Assembly: GCA_029964075.1 (NCBI GenBank)
Contig: CM057149.1
Location: forward strand, 31,509,900 to 31,573,899
Direction of reading: 5' to 3'
Length of the DNA: 64,000 bases
Source of the DNA: Patiria pectinifera
Taxonomy: Eukaryota > Echinodermata > Asteroidea > Valvatida > Asterinidae
Each line of letters begins with the position of its first letter. Within the stretch, counting starts at the first letter, position 1. A model generated the notes under the pieces. It was not told where the DNA came from. It searched no databases and was given only the letters and a program-made list of their open reading frames with translations. The position numbers and the translations under genes are program-made. Positions 24,103 through 35,894 of this stretch are shown here, piece after piece.

Positions 24103-24462
24103 AATTGCTCCGTTTCATCTTATGTGGGGTCAGGGAACCAGACTACATAATCATGGCTGGTTTTCTCCTTTTTTTTTGAAGCAACTCAGTTTAACAATAA
24201 TTGCTATGACATACTAATCCTCCCAATCCATTTATTTCTGAAAATTGCAGCAAAAGCAAATGTTGTACATTCCCTTTGACAGCTCTTGCTGCAATACTCA
24301 GTGGTAAAGCATTCGGGGATTAGAAAAAGAACGGGTTTTACGCATCGCGGGCAAATACTTGTTTCACATTTTAGGCTTTAAGATGCTGGAAAAACTAAGA
24401 AAAACATCAGGTTCGTGTAGTCTGGTTCCCTGACCCCACTTAAGATGAAACGGAGCAGTTTG
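24103..24462. mobile_element. MITE with ~45-bp terminal inverted repeats
   Basis: Tgctccgtttcatcttatgt plus ggggtcagggaaccagactac (24108-24148) faces gtagtctggttccctgacc..aagatgaaacggagca (24417-24461) with two mismatches. The ~270-bp interior is non-coding. Superfamily and target duplication are not clear. Confidence 0.8.
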
Positions 24463-24744
24463 TCGGGAAAGAATGTTACAACCTGACGCTGCTTTTTTCT
24501 AAATATATAATCTCAATAAAGGTCAGTCATTGAAAATAACACGATAAGACATATATGGGACTAATAATTATTTCCAATTTCCAGGTAAATGAACCCAAGC
24601 TTCCAAGTTAGCTCTACTGATTCGAGCGCTGAACTACGGTACCCTCCGTACAAACGCTCCACCGTTTTGTATACTTTGACGGCTTCACAGTAGCATGATA
24701 GTGTACTAACTAGGATGATCCTTAGCGTTATGTTTATGCATAGA

Positions 24745-25435
24745 TAGTGTACATACCCACGTGAGGACAAAACGACCCCAAAAACACCGGTAAAGATAAT
24801 ACAAATGAGAGAGACAGTTACCCTGAATTTATCTAAACATTCATGACATTCCATCAGACCCCTTATATTTTTCCCAAACAGCGAACATTTTGGAGAAAAA
24901 AAACCAGCAAAACAGTCAGAAAACTTACACTATACAGCTCAATGTATTTGCCGTGAAGCTCAAACCTTGCACCGACTTGCCGAATGAGGGCGTCTGACGT
25001 GACGTCACCGTCGTGCTCGATCGAAGAAAAACAAGTTGCGCTTAATCAACGACTGTTTCATGTAGTCATATGTGTCCAGCGCCAAAAATCCACACTGTTA
25101 GACGGCGAGGGGCACATATGACTACATGAAACAGTTGTTCATTAAGGGCAACTTGTTTTCTTCAATGGTGACGTCACACACGCGCGATATGAATTATGCA
25201 TCAGTCATGTCAGTGAAATGGACTGTACAACCCGGCAGACACATTTAATTGTGAGCGGTAAGTTCAGACTATCTTGTTCTTTTTTTCAAAATTACCGGTT
25301 GTTTTGGAACAATTTAAGGGGGTCTTATGGAATGTCATGAATGTGTGGATCTATCCAGGGTTACTGTCTTTCTCATTTGTATTCGCTTTATCAGTTTTTT
25401 GGGGCCTTTTGTCCTCGCGAGGGCATGCACAAAAT
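24745..25435. mobile_element. Large (~690 bp) imperfect palindrome, foldback element
   Basis: The two halves are reverse complements of each other along almost their whole length. Outer arms: gacattccatcagacccc (~24845) against ggggtcttatggaatgtc (~25319), and gtcctcacgtggg (minus) against gtcctcgcgaggg (plus). Inner arms: cgactgtttcatgtagtcat and cacatatgactacatgaaac, with caagttgcgcttaat against attaagggcaacttg. The centre (25076-25111) is unpaired. A CRE-like TGACGTCA lies in each arm (~25006 and ~25170). Confidence 0.85.
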
Positions 25436-27211
25436 GACACTTAGGATTGTGCCACTTACTTTCAGTAGAAGCTGAAGCTCGAACCCGAAAGTTGAGGGGA
25501 AAAAAGCTGATAGACCCGTGAACGTGGCGTAATCCCACCGTTGCCAAAATCTGAAAATGTTGACAAAAATAAATGTATGGTGTACTTTTTGAATAGCGCC
25601 CTCATGGCTTTAACAAAACAGTACGTCTACCATTAAAATGAAAAAGCGCCCTCATAAACTGAAACGAACTGCATTCGCCCGTATAAGTTTCCATAGGCCC
25701 CAATGATAAATGCCACCACTTCAGAAATTCAGGAAAAATACTCACAACTCTCTGAGGTGTTCAAGACGTACATCAAATTAAAGCTTATTTCATCTTCTTT
25801 CTTTTTCTGTTCAATTTTCGGGGGGGGGGGAACTTTGTTTTTTGGGAGAAAATTCCATCCAAAGTTGATCACCCCTAAACACAGTCCTGAAGCCCATCGT
25901 CATTTTGAAAATGGACGTACGCCACGTTAGGGAACACCACTGTATACTTGAGGTAGTTAGAGCCTAAAAAGACGCCATTTGTTTTTGAGCTTCCGGACCC
26001 CTTCGCAACAATGGGCATTTTCCACGGTTTTCCCTTTCTCTTGCTGTAATGATTGGCAGAAGGATTTCTAACCGTTATTACCCCAAGAAGAAAAAAGAAA
26101 TTCATCTTGCCATTTCACAAGAAAGAAATGATGAGAAATCAGGTGGAGATGGGTAAGATCGGACGAAGTTTACTTGTACGACCTTCATCCGCACTTTCGT
26201 TCCTTGGCCTCCTTGTTCTATTAGGCTTTTTCACATCGCGTACTTGCATGAGAACTAAAATGATAACGACGCGAATATCCGATGAATTCTAGATTTAGTT
26301 GGGCTTGCTTGAATGCAGCTCTAGATCAACGGTCATTTTTAGATTTGTTTACAAACGAAAAGTAGTCCTTCAAGTATATTTTTCAAAAAAATGTGTGTCA
26401 CAAAAGACATTTTTGTCTCCTATAAAGGTTTCACCCAAAATGACGTGACCATCACATGATTACAGTTTCGTCATTGTATAGTTCGAGTGTTCTGAGTTGC
26501 ACACATGCATTTTAGATTTTCGGAAGTGAGAGGTCAATTTTTGACATGATATCGATACTATTTTTCAGTTTCCGTAAATTGAGATGCTATTACAATCATG
26601 TACAACAATTTTACAAAGACCCTTTTCCAAGGGTGATTTTCTTTAGAAATAGTTTCAAAAGTGTTACATGCTAATTTTCCTATACCATGGGTCCAGAAGT
26701 GCGCCCGGGGGTAAGCTTTCAGGTTCCATTTATATCGAGCTTTCCTATACATGTAGTATTAAACTTTCATTAATTAATAAATCTTTCAAACTGTACACAG
26801 GCCATGGACACTTCCAGTGGCGCACAGGCAGAGGGGGGGAGGGGCTCGAGTGCCTGAGGTCCCCCAGAGGTTCTCTTTTGGGGGGGGGGTCTTTTAAAAA
26901 AAAAATTGTCCCACGATTTCATCTTGGTGATATGTATGTGGCCTATTTTCGAGTAGTATAATGGGGGTAAGTGGTGTCAGAATAGTCCCCCTCCCCCCTC
27001 CCCCCCCAAAAAAAAAAATTTGGAAAACAAAATTTTGGGCCCCCCCCCAAAAAAAACCCCAAATCATGGGTGCGCACTTGAACCCTTCTCATGATCGGCC
27101 GTGGCTTATGAAACCTTTACTTTATGGGTGCCGCTCATAGCTAAGGCTAATACATCGCCACGTGTCGTTGCAGCTCTGGACATTCGAAAGCCCGGATGAA
27201 ATAGCACCTGA
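25436..27211. other. Non-coding, low-complexity rich stretch
   Basis: No supported gene. Poly-G/poly-C/poly-A runs at 25819-25830, 26880-26890 and 26990-27060 look like degraded ends of G-rich MITEs similar to the one at 21508. Confidence 0.4.
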
Positions 27212-27446
27212 GGCCAATTTCATGGAGTTGTTAGGCACAAAAATCTGCTTAGCATGAACAGTCTTCCTTGGCAAAAACAGGATTACCAACCAAATTTCCA
27301 TGTGAAGTATATGGCTTGTGAAATTTCTAGTATGCTGAGCATGAAAATCGCATAGAGTTTTGGCTGGTAATCAGCTTTTACTAAGCCAGACTTTTTTTGT
27401 GCTAAGCAAATTGATGTGCTAAGCAGCTCCATGCATGGAATTGGCC
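27212..27446. mobile_element. MITE of the GGCCAATTTCATGGAG family, copy 1
   Basis: Starts ggccaatttcatggag and ends with the inverted copy, ctccatgcatggaattggcc. Ttgttaggcacaaaaatctg on the left mirrors tgtgctaagcaaattgatgtgctaagca on the right. The same TIR occurs at 40639-41178 and, more diverged, at 44864-45031. Confidence 0.75.
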
Positions 27447-27600
27447 CCTGGATGTTCAGTGAGGTTATTCGAGAACTTCAGTCGGCACAGGATAAGTCAT
27501 TTCCAAGAAATCCTACATGAAAAAATGGGACTCAAAAAATAACAATAGCACCCGATACGAAAGTGAAGAATGACAATTGATTTGTTTGTATTTATATTAT

Positions 27601-28018
27601 TGAAGTGAAGCGACGCGGGTGCGTCGGTTCGGGTTGTACGTGAGCAGTCAGCCCACGTGGTTTGAGGTTTGATGCCTCGGTAAGGAAGACTGTACAAAAT
27701 GTTGATGTTCACTGAGCTTTTATTCCAGTTCCAGTAAATAATCCCAGCAAGATAATCCCAGCAAATTAAAAACCCAGCACCTCGTCTATGTGTAGTTATT
27801 AATGCAAACCTCAGGTGCAGGAGGCTACAGAGCTTCCTGTAGTTAATTATTGTTTGCCTGGTATGTGTCCGCTGTCCGGCTTGATTCCGGGCGCTTGTAA
27901 AAATGAGAGTTTTCGGCAATAAATCTCAAACGGCAGCTCACGAAAACTCATTCAGACAGAGAGAGAGAAAAGTGGGCGGAGCGTCAGAAGACGCTTATCA
28001 ATATTCATGATCCCTACA
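27601..28018 (-). repeat. 3' LTR of the gypsy element
   Basis: 418 bp, TG...CA ends (tgaagtgaagcg to gatccctaca on the plus strand). It matches 35895-36312 throughout by eye. Just upstream on the coding strand is a weak purine tract (aagcagggaact), the candidate polypurine tract. Confidence 0.96.
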
Positions 28019-28927
28019 AGTTCCCTGCTTAAGAACCCTCGACCACGAGTGGTTCAATTAAGTAAATATCAAACTTTTAATTCCAATTTCAAAGATGTCC
28101 AAATTATTCACCCATATATCAACATTATTCCTTGTTTAATACATTTGTACACAATAAAAGTGGTTGCAGAACACTATTGAGAGAATCAATACCTGGCATG
28201 GTACATGCACAATGAAAGTGAACTTGGCAGAACATCAAATGTTAAAACTAGCAAATTAGCAGTTATAAAACTTCTTAACTTTATGAAACGACTTAATAGT
28301 GTTTTTTTTTCTCGCTGATTAGGTTCCTTTAAACGTATAGACAATAGCCTTACCAAACAATGTGGAATTTGGGATGCTTGAGGTTTAACCCTCAAAATGG
28401 AAGCAACAACTCACCATCCACACAGCTTTGTTATTACTTCATAGTGAATCAGAGCTGCAGATACTGAATGTGTTATTATACAGCATAAACAGGTTTACTC
28501 ACAAGAATGAGAATAAATCATTTAAAACTAGAGACGAGTTGTGGAAAATGAAATAGTCCACAAAACAACTTGCAAAAAGAGTTTGATGATTTCAGATCAT
28601 AATACAATGTTATGTCAATGGTCAGCATTTATATAAAACAATGCCTAAAATATCAATTTCTTTTGTTCTACATAATCTTTATGTGCTAAGAGACTTTTTT
28701 TTTTTTTACTGCAAAATGTCAAGATTTGGATTACAAAAGGGAATCCTTTAAAATAGACAAAATCAGGACAATACTGATTTAAAACTTTGAATGTTATTAC
28801 TGTTACCACCACAACATCAGGCATAAGAGACTTCGGGCTATCTAGCAATAAAGGCACATTACTTCCTTTTACATCACCCGTGGGTCCTTTGAGCCAAGAA
28901 TACAACCAATAAGCTTAGACTTTACAT
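28019..28927 (-). other. Retrotransposon 3' untranslated region
   Basis: Internal element sequence between the SGNH ORF and the 3' LTR. Only short frames with no recognisable domain; AT-rich. Confidence 0.6.
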
Positions 28928-29522
28928 TTATCTACGTCGGTAACGAAGAGCTACCTCCTTAATGCTTCTACGGTACTTGTGCATGCCATCAGAGGTCAGA
29001 TGGCAACCATCCACTAGGTATCGAGGATAGTTTACTCGTCTTTGCTGGTACACGTGTACTCTTGGGTACGCGCGTCCTGCGAGGCAAGAGCGAGTTAAAA
29101 CGTCTCACTCTATGATTGAACGTTGTGAGTGCGACCTGACCAGATCGGGACAGCCTGGACCTTTGAATGACCGAAAACATAACAATGCATCGAGGAGCAA
29201 TTCCATGAAGGGTGAGTGTATCCAGGAACTGGATGGTTTTATCAACTAGAACTAGTGGAGTTATGTCTTGTTGGCAAAGATCATTTGTGCCCATATCTAT
29301 GCACAAAATGTCAATTGGTCTTGAACTCATTTTCTGACAATAGTGTCCACTGTTTGCGAAAAATCTGTCATACGTCAGGCCCGGGTGCCCTTCAACGAAC
29401 AAGTCGCATTTGTTACTAAGCCCTACATAATCAACAACGCACTGATGGCTACTACGAGACTCTCGTAGGAGTCTCGCCGGAAAAGAATGGCCAAACAAAT
29501 ACACTAGTGCCTGATCTGACAT
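28928..29522 (-). pseudogene. SGNH/GDSL-hydrolase ORF in the env position of the gypsy element
   Basis: ATG at 29522-29520, stop TAA at 28928-28930; about 198 codons with one frameshift. The four SGNH blocks are in order: block I LFGHSFPARL (nucleophile Ser in GHS), block II glycine in VEGHPGLTYDRFF, block III MGTNDL (Asn), and block V DGCHLTSDGMHKY with Asp-x-x-His. Block V is in the +1 frame relative to the first 145 codons, so a one-base change lies between about 29060 and 29095. SGNH enzymes are lipases/esterases that cleave ester or acetyl groups. The ORF is on the pol strand between integrase and the 3' LTR, so it belongs to the element. Comparable SGNH domains are known in CR1 LINE ORF1 and Ngaro retroelements; its role here is unknown. 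Confidence 0.85.
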
Positions 29523-30028
29523 TGTTGTCTAGCAATAATTTATGTGGTTTACAAAAGTCCACCAAAACAATTCTAATTTTGAGTTATATATATATTAATT
29601 GTATCTGAGACATCAACCAGTCCAAAAAATCGGACAATTGAAAGATGAAAGAGGCGGCCGAACACCGTATCCTGCAATGCAGGTAACCCTAATTTACTCA
29701 AAAATATCTTACTACAAGGGATATCAATCTCTGAACAAACAAGAACAATATGGTTAAACTTCGGATCACCTCCAAACAATTAATACTTATTGCATCATTT
29801 TGCATTTCACAGCTCACTGAAAGACAAACTTTAGTCTTCAAATCATGTACACGTACAAAACATATGTACAAAATAATCTGCGGTTATCGACTGCAGAAAG
29901 CATGCCTATAAAAGGAATGCATGTAGAAGTAATGCTTGTAGAGGCGGAATTCTCTATGTCCCGTTAACTTCACGGGCTACCTCCCTCTCGCATATGCATT
30001 CTTGCAATGCAACTGGGGTATCATACAC
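29523..30028 (-). other. Spacer between pol and the SGNH ORF
   Basis: A 68-codon minus frame at 29573-29779 has no recognisable motif. It might be a leader or relic of a third ORF, but nothing supports coding. Confidence 0.4.
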
Positions 30029-33000
30029 TTAAGTAACTGCGCTCGGCCACTTGCCTGTCTGCCGTTTTTCCTGAAGGCGTTTTGACCTACGTGGGTGTAT
30101 GTCTTGACTGGCTGGGCATTCTGGATGGGCAATGTCCGAAGGGACCTCCCTACCGCTACTTCCCTCTGCGGTATGATCCTGAGGTGGTCCACTTTCTTCC
30201 TCTGGATGAAAGAGCTGTGGGGGAATTGACAAGACAAAGTCATCATCATCATCCGACTCATTGTTAGAGCTGTTACCGTCATCAACGGATGGCAGACATT
30301 GCAATGGGTCCCCACCCACCGGCATATCCGGCTCTCTACGCGGATCCACAATGAGTAGTTTACGGTTCACCCATCTGCTGTCACCACCAGCAACTGGCCT
30401 AATTAGAAAGAGACTATTTTCCCCATCACAATCTACTATGACGTACGGACGCTCGTCGAAGGTGTTCGCAAGCTTGTGGCGACCTGTATGCGCGGACTGT
30501 CTCAACAAGACCCTAGTACCAACCGCCAGTTGGCTTGCCTTGGCCTTTCTGTCATACCGGCGCTTGTTCAACTCTGCGGCTCTGGTCAGCCGGTCTTTAA
30601 CAACCTTGTAAGTGTGTTGGATGATTTGAGCCTGCTTCTGTATACTATTTTCATTCCAGTTGTTTCGTGTGTTGCTGAGCAACTGATCCAAGGGGACAAC
30701 AGACTCTCTCCCAAACATTAAGGTGTATGGTGCATACCCTGTCACAGAGTGGGGTGTAGTGTTGTAGATGTAGACCAAATGGGGGAGCAACTCGGGCCAA
30801 CGATGGCGACTTGCACTGTCTAGAGACTTGATGAGACCACACAGGGTACGGTTAAACCTTTCGGTCTGACCGTTACCCTGCGGGTGGTAAGGTGTCGTCC
30901 TTGTTTTCTTAATGTTGTACAGCTTGCATAATTCCTGAATTAACCCACTTTCAAAATTACGCCCTGGTCTGAGTGTATTTGGATTGGAATCCCATAGTGG
31001 ACGAACCAGTGATCGCGCAACACACGGGCTACTGTTGGTGCCGTTTGGTCCCTACATGGTACTGCAACAGAAAACTTTGTAAAAGAATCAGTGAGGACCA
31101 GTACATCCTCAATGTTCCCTGCCGCGATCTAGCTTCACGAAATCAATCGCAAGCCGCTCCAACGGCTGAAAAGCCAAGAGATGGCGCATCGGCGACCGAA
31201 CAGTGGGAGAGGGGGCCTTGGACACTCTGCACTGGAAGCAATCCCTAATATGGTTATGCACATGAGTAGAAACACCAGGCCAAAAACAACGCTGTTTGAT
31301 GAAGGACAAGGTTCTTGCAACCCCTTGGTGCCCCCAATGGTCATGGGCTCCTTCGATAATCGTCCTCCTGAGCCTCCGTGGAACAAGAAGCTGGAACACC
31401 TCTCCCAGGCCCACATCATGCACACATCTGTACAAAACACCACCCTTCTCCTTTATGCGTGGCCACTCCTTAATCCAACTTCGGGCTTCTTTGGAAAGTT
31501 GTTCTCCAACTGGTACGTCTTGCCCAGGCTCCCAACGACTGCGCCAACGCTCCCAAACTATCTTGAGGTCGTCATCCTCTTGCTGCAGAGACGCAAGTTC
31601 GGCAGGTGAATAAGAGGGTAGAACTGAAGGTGCTGAACCTGAAAGATCCACTGGTCTCTTCACACCCTGCTCCTCACAATTAGCAGATCGCACAGCAATG
31701 GGTATCGAGACACCTTCGTCAAACTCACTGTGGTGGGCACACTGAAGAACATTGACCTTGACCTCCTGCTGAGCACCAGGGTAGCGGCTTAGGGCATCCG
31801 CACATTTATTGGACTTCCCTGATCTGTACCGAATTTCAAGGTCGAACGGTGCGAGCTGAGCGGCCCACCTCTGCTCAACAGCACCAAGTTTAGCTGTACG
31901 AAGGTGCGCTAAGGGATTGTTGTCAGTATATACGACCGTGTGACGTCCAAGTAAGTAGTCTCTGAATTTTTCAGAGACGGCCCACTTGAGGGCCAAAAAC
32001 TCTAACTTAAAGCTAGAGAGATCTGAATATCCCTTTTCAGCACCTCGGAGACTCCTGCTGGCAAAAGCCACGGGATGAAGCTTTCCCAAGTCATCCAACT
32101 GGCAGAGACAAGCTCCCAAACCGGTCAACGAGGCATCAACCTCTAAAACAAAGTCACGGTTGAAGTCGGGATACCACAAGACGGGTGCAGTACAGAGAGC
32201 CTGCTTCAAACTTCTGAAGGCCTGATCAGCCTCCACTGACCAACAGAACACCGAACGGGTGTTCCCTGCTTTTTCCTCTTCCTTACGGGTCAAGGCATGC
32301 AAGGGCTCAGCCACCTTCGAGAATCCCGAAACAAATCGCCTGTAATAAGAGGCTAAGCCGAGAAATGATCTCAGCTGCTGTACGGTTGCTGGGATGGGCC
32401 AATCCCGAATGCGTGCAGTTTTATCCGGATCTACTGATACTCCATCGCTACTGACGATGTGACCCAGATGTCGAACAGAAGTCTGGAAAAGCTGACACTT
32501 CTTACCATTTAGCTTGAGACCATAGCGTTCAAGCCGTTCAAAGACTTTGGCTAGACGCCCCAAATGTTCCTCATATGTGCTAGAAAAGACTAACAAGTCA
32601 TCGAGGTACATGACCAACTCCGAAAGGGTGAGATCGCCAAAGATCAACTCTACAATGCGTTGAAAAGTGCTGGGCGCATTTGTCAATCCTTGAGGAAGCC
32701 TGAGGAACTCGTAGAGGCCCCACGGTACGCGGAACGCCGTTTTTCCAACCGAATCCTCATGCATGGCTACCTGGAAGTAGCCATGCGCCATATCAAGTGA
32801 CGAGAAGAGCTTAGCCCCAGTGAGCGACTCCAAAGTCTACTCTATCCTGGTAAAGGAAACGCGTCTTTGGTGGTCTTTGCATTGAGAAGTCTATAATCAA
32901 TACACAGCCTCAGCTGTCCGCTTTTCTTTCGCACCAGAACTATCGGACTAGCGTACGGGCTGGCTGATCTGCGAATGATTTGGCGATCACAAATCTTGAA

Positions 33001-34354
33001 GAAGCTGTTTAACTTCTTCGACAAGACAAGGTACAATCCTACGGTGCGGCAAGTTGACTGGTTTGTCATCCCCAAGCTTGATCTGGTGAGGAATTAAATT
33101 ACAAAGACCCATATCAAATGGGCTACATGAAAAAGCGCCTATGTGCTTCTTGATCAATTCAGCTGCAAGGACAGCCTCTGTCGGCCCAAGGTGACTCAGA
33201 CTAATTCCTGGGGGTAAAAGAAAATCTGACCCATCAGGAAACACAAACCGTTCACGATCAGACTGGGATTCACTCTCTTTCGCGTCATCAGACACATGCT
33301 CATTGGAATTTTTACACTCAAAACAATCAGACTCGATGTCCGAAAAATCTGTTCCGTCAGAAACAACACGGTGCATAAAAACGCTAAACCCACCCTCTGT
33401 TGGCTCGATAAAAAGGTGTTCGGTTGGAACAACCTCAAAAGCTACAGCCACCTTAGTGAGTGGAGGAATAACAACGGGCTCCGCACTGGCGTTAGCCACA
33501 AAAACATCAACTGATGCACCCTTAAACTGGTCGATACCTTCCAGTACCTGACACAACACTGACGGATCAGGAACACTGCATGACTGGACTTCCCTAAGGC
33601 CTCCATTATTTGACAAACATAAGGGAGAAGCCTGAACAAGGAACTCTTTGTCACTTGGTACAGGAGTGTTCACACCCAACTCGCAACGAATACGACTGAC
33701 CATTCCAGTAGGAATGACCTCTCGCTTACATGAACATATGTCCAACACTAATGGTTCACAAGGGGTATTATCACCACAGCCACTGTCATCATCGACCGTG
33801 GAAGTTGTCCGTACCCAACGGAGTGCTAAATCCCAGTCGGGATCAAACAGTGCTGAACCCATGACCTTAACCTTGGATGCTATTTGCCGCAAAATATTGC
33901 ATCCTAATATCACAGGACACTGATCTCTACGAGAACTTGCCGAAGCTTCAGTCTCCTTTGAAACCAAAAAGCTGGCCTTAAACTTCTGGCCAAATACTTC
34001 TAGAGAAGTCTCAAGATAACCTTGGACAGGAATTTCTAAGTCATTGGCGCCCATCAACTTAATGAGCGTACCCACTGGCTCCAGTTTTCCAAGAGTGCTT
34101 GCCATATGTTTACTATAAAATTTGGCAGACATTAAGGAGGTTTCAGCTCCAGTGTCAAGCAAACACCTAGTAGGAATACCATTAATGATAACCGAAGCTG
34201 TAGGAGATCTAGCCAGAAGTCTACGACGGACTTCAGCAGCTGTAAGTTGCACATCTGCTGCAACATTGTCATCCCCCACTTTATCACAATTCACCTGGTC
34301 GCTATCAATGGATAATTGAGCCATGGGCACTACACAAGACCTATCCTCCGTCAC
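30029..34354 (-). pseudogene. pol: Gypsy pol: protease, RT, RNase H, integrase (frameshifted)
   Basis: Protease lies in 34354-32987: active site LLDTGAETSLM, later VILGCNIL. RT begins near 33060 ([26 protein letters not shown]) and continues from 32833 with FRLPQGLTNAPSTFQ-like LRLPQGLTNAPSTFQ and the catalytic YLDD. RNase H has its acidic residues in LEVDASLTGLGA, KLEFLALKWAV, VYTDNNPLAHL and CADALSRYP. Integrase shows an HHCC zinc finger (HDHWGHQG ... CFQC), then the core D,D-35-E: LAID, HSDQG and QTERFN, and a C-terminal basic region to 30029. Breaks: frameshifts near 32990, 32850 (plus a TAG), 31112 and 30962. They come in compensating pairs, so all long segments return to one frame. The enzymes would reverse-transcribe and integrate the element; this copy cannot make an intact polyprotein. 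Confidence 0.95.
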
Positions 34355-35402
34355 ACTGCCCTCTGTGGCAGAGGCTGACCGTTTCCCGAACTGACTGGCT
34401 GTTTGTCTACAGCTCTTGCTTCTGACTTGTTGCCCTCAATTCGCTGGCGCTTAAAGCAGTTCTCTATGACATGGCCTGGTTTCTGGCAGTACGAGCACTT
34501 TAAGGGACTCCTATTTCTTTGGCCCTTGTTAGCCCGCTGCTCTACTACAAGGCTTGCAATGTTGTCAGACATGGTATGCAACTGAGAACTCATGTCTGAT
34601 TGTTGGTCAACTAATTTCTGAACTGACGTCACGAGTTGCTTTTGACTTTCAACTAGCTGCGCTAATTTATCATCATTGGCCACAGTTGGTTTAGTGGAAC
34701 GCGCGGCGTTAACAGACTGTAAAGCGTCAACTTCACTCTCGGCCCTAAACGTACCTTCCGCATTGGGATATAGCCCCAGAGCCAACTACGAAAACTGAAA
34801 AAAGGTACGTCCGCATGGTCAAAGGACAACTTACGAAGCTCTCTCCGTAAGGAGGGATCACCAACGCCTCTTATGAATTGTTCCCTGAGAGTACCTTCTC
34901 TTAACTGAGTAAGAGCTGCTTTGCTTTGCTCTGTATCGGCCGCAGACTCCATCCTATCGTACATCCGAATTAGAGAGCGACTGTAGTCGGCAAGACTCTC
35001 GTCTGGGAGCTGACTACGGGCATATAGGGAGCTAGTTAATGACTGCACAGTTTCTGGTGCGCCAAATCTACGGCGAAGCAACGATTCAAGCTTTGCCCAA
35101 GTATCCCTCTGTTGTTGAGGGGTACACAATATCTCCTCTCTCGCGAAACCCCCCAAATAATCAAACGCAGTGTTAACTTTCTCCTGTTCGGAGAGACCGA
35201 GTTGGCGAGAGTACGTGTTCAAGTCATGCTGCCATTCAGAAATGGTCTGGTCCCCTGACTTCTTGGGGAGGCCATTAAATTTGTTCAATTTAATCGTCGA
35301 GGCTCTCTGGTACCTAAGGTTTTGAAATGCACCAGCCAACGTGTTGGCTAGAGCTTGATTTGACTGCAAAATTGCATCGGCTACATTTTCTGGGAGTGCC
35401 AT
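34351..35402 (-). pseudogene. gag: Gypsy gag (capsid plus CCHC nucleocapsid), frameshifted
   Basis: ATG at 35402-35400 in MALPENVADAIL. Residues 1-200 are a retrotransposon capsid region (ISEWQHDLNTYSRQLGLSE, WAKLESLLRRRFGAPE, LREQFIRGVGDPSLRRELRKL). The nucleocapsid part is in another frame (34785-34351) with one zinc knuckle, CSYCQKPGHVIENC (CX2CX4HX4C), between basic stretches. The frame changes within 34785-34805, beside a T6 run on the coding strand. A shift inside gag is unusual for a programmed site, so it is more likely a mutation or assembly error. The pol frame starts in a different register just after the gag stop, consistent with frameshift or re-initiation for pol. Confidence 0.9.
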
Positions 35403-35894
35403 GATCACAGAGTGTATGCCTAATACTGTGGTGAAATACAGTTGTATAACTGACCAACAAATAAGCTTGCTTCACATAATAAGCAAAAAGCAAAACTGTA
35501 TAAATGCAAATACTATTCCCTACATAGAAAATCTACAAGAGGGACGCAAATGAAGCACAGAGCTGAAACAACTCTAATAATGACCCAAAGTTCAAAATGA
35601 CAGAAAGAATAGATACATTTCTTTGCTGCAGAACGAATGTAAATTACACAGAAACCCCTAGAAATCCAGACAATTGATCAACAAACAGCTACATGTACAT
35701 ATGCTTGACAAAGCACACAAATTTACTGACAAGGTGCTGGGATTATGTTTGTGTATGTCTTATTGGAAAACAGGAGTAATTAAATATAGAGATCTCTACT
35801 CCAATCAAGGTTTAATTAAAATAATAATTTAAACGACGATTACGACGACGATTAAATGATGATCAGTCTTCAGATCCTGTCTACGACGCCAAGT
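35403..35894 (-). other. Gypsy 5' leader with candidate primer-binding site
   Basis: On the minus strand the sequence after the 5' LTR is acttggcgtcgtagacagga; a TGG three bases from the LTR edge is the usual start of a tRNA-complementary primer site. The matching tRNA was not identified. The rest is untranslated leader. Confidence 0.6.

Noticed and set aside
28928..29522. SGNH ORF as an independent host gene
   Set aside because: It lies inside the LTR boundaries on the pol strand with no introns or separate promoter; membership of the element is the simpler reading.
31181..31613. Plus-strand open frames of 105-142 codons over pol
   Set aside because: They lie antisense to conserved RT/integrase codons and show no protein-like features; they are shadows of the retrotransposon frame.
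34785..34805. Programmed frameshift inside gag
   Set aside because: The shift falls between capsid and nucleocapsid rather than at the gag-pol border, and pol has comparable scattered shifts, so mutation or assembly error is more likely.
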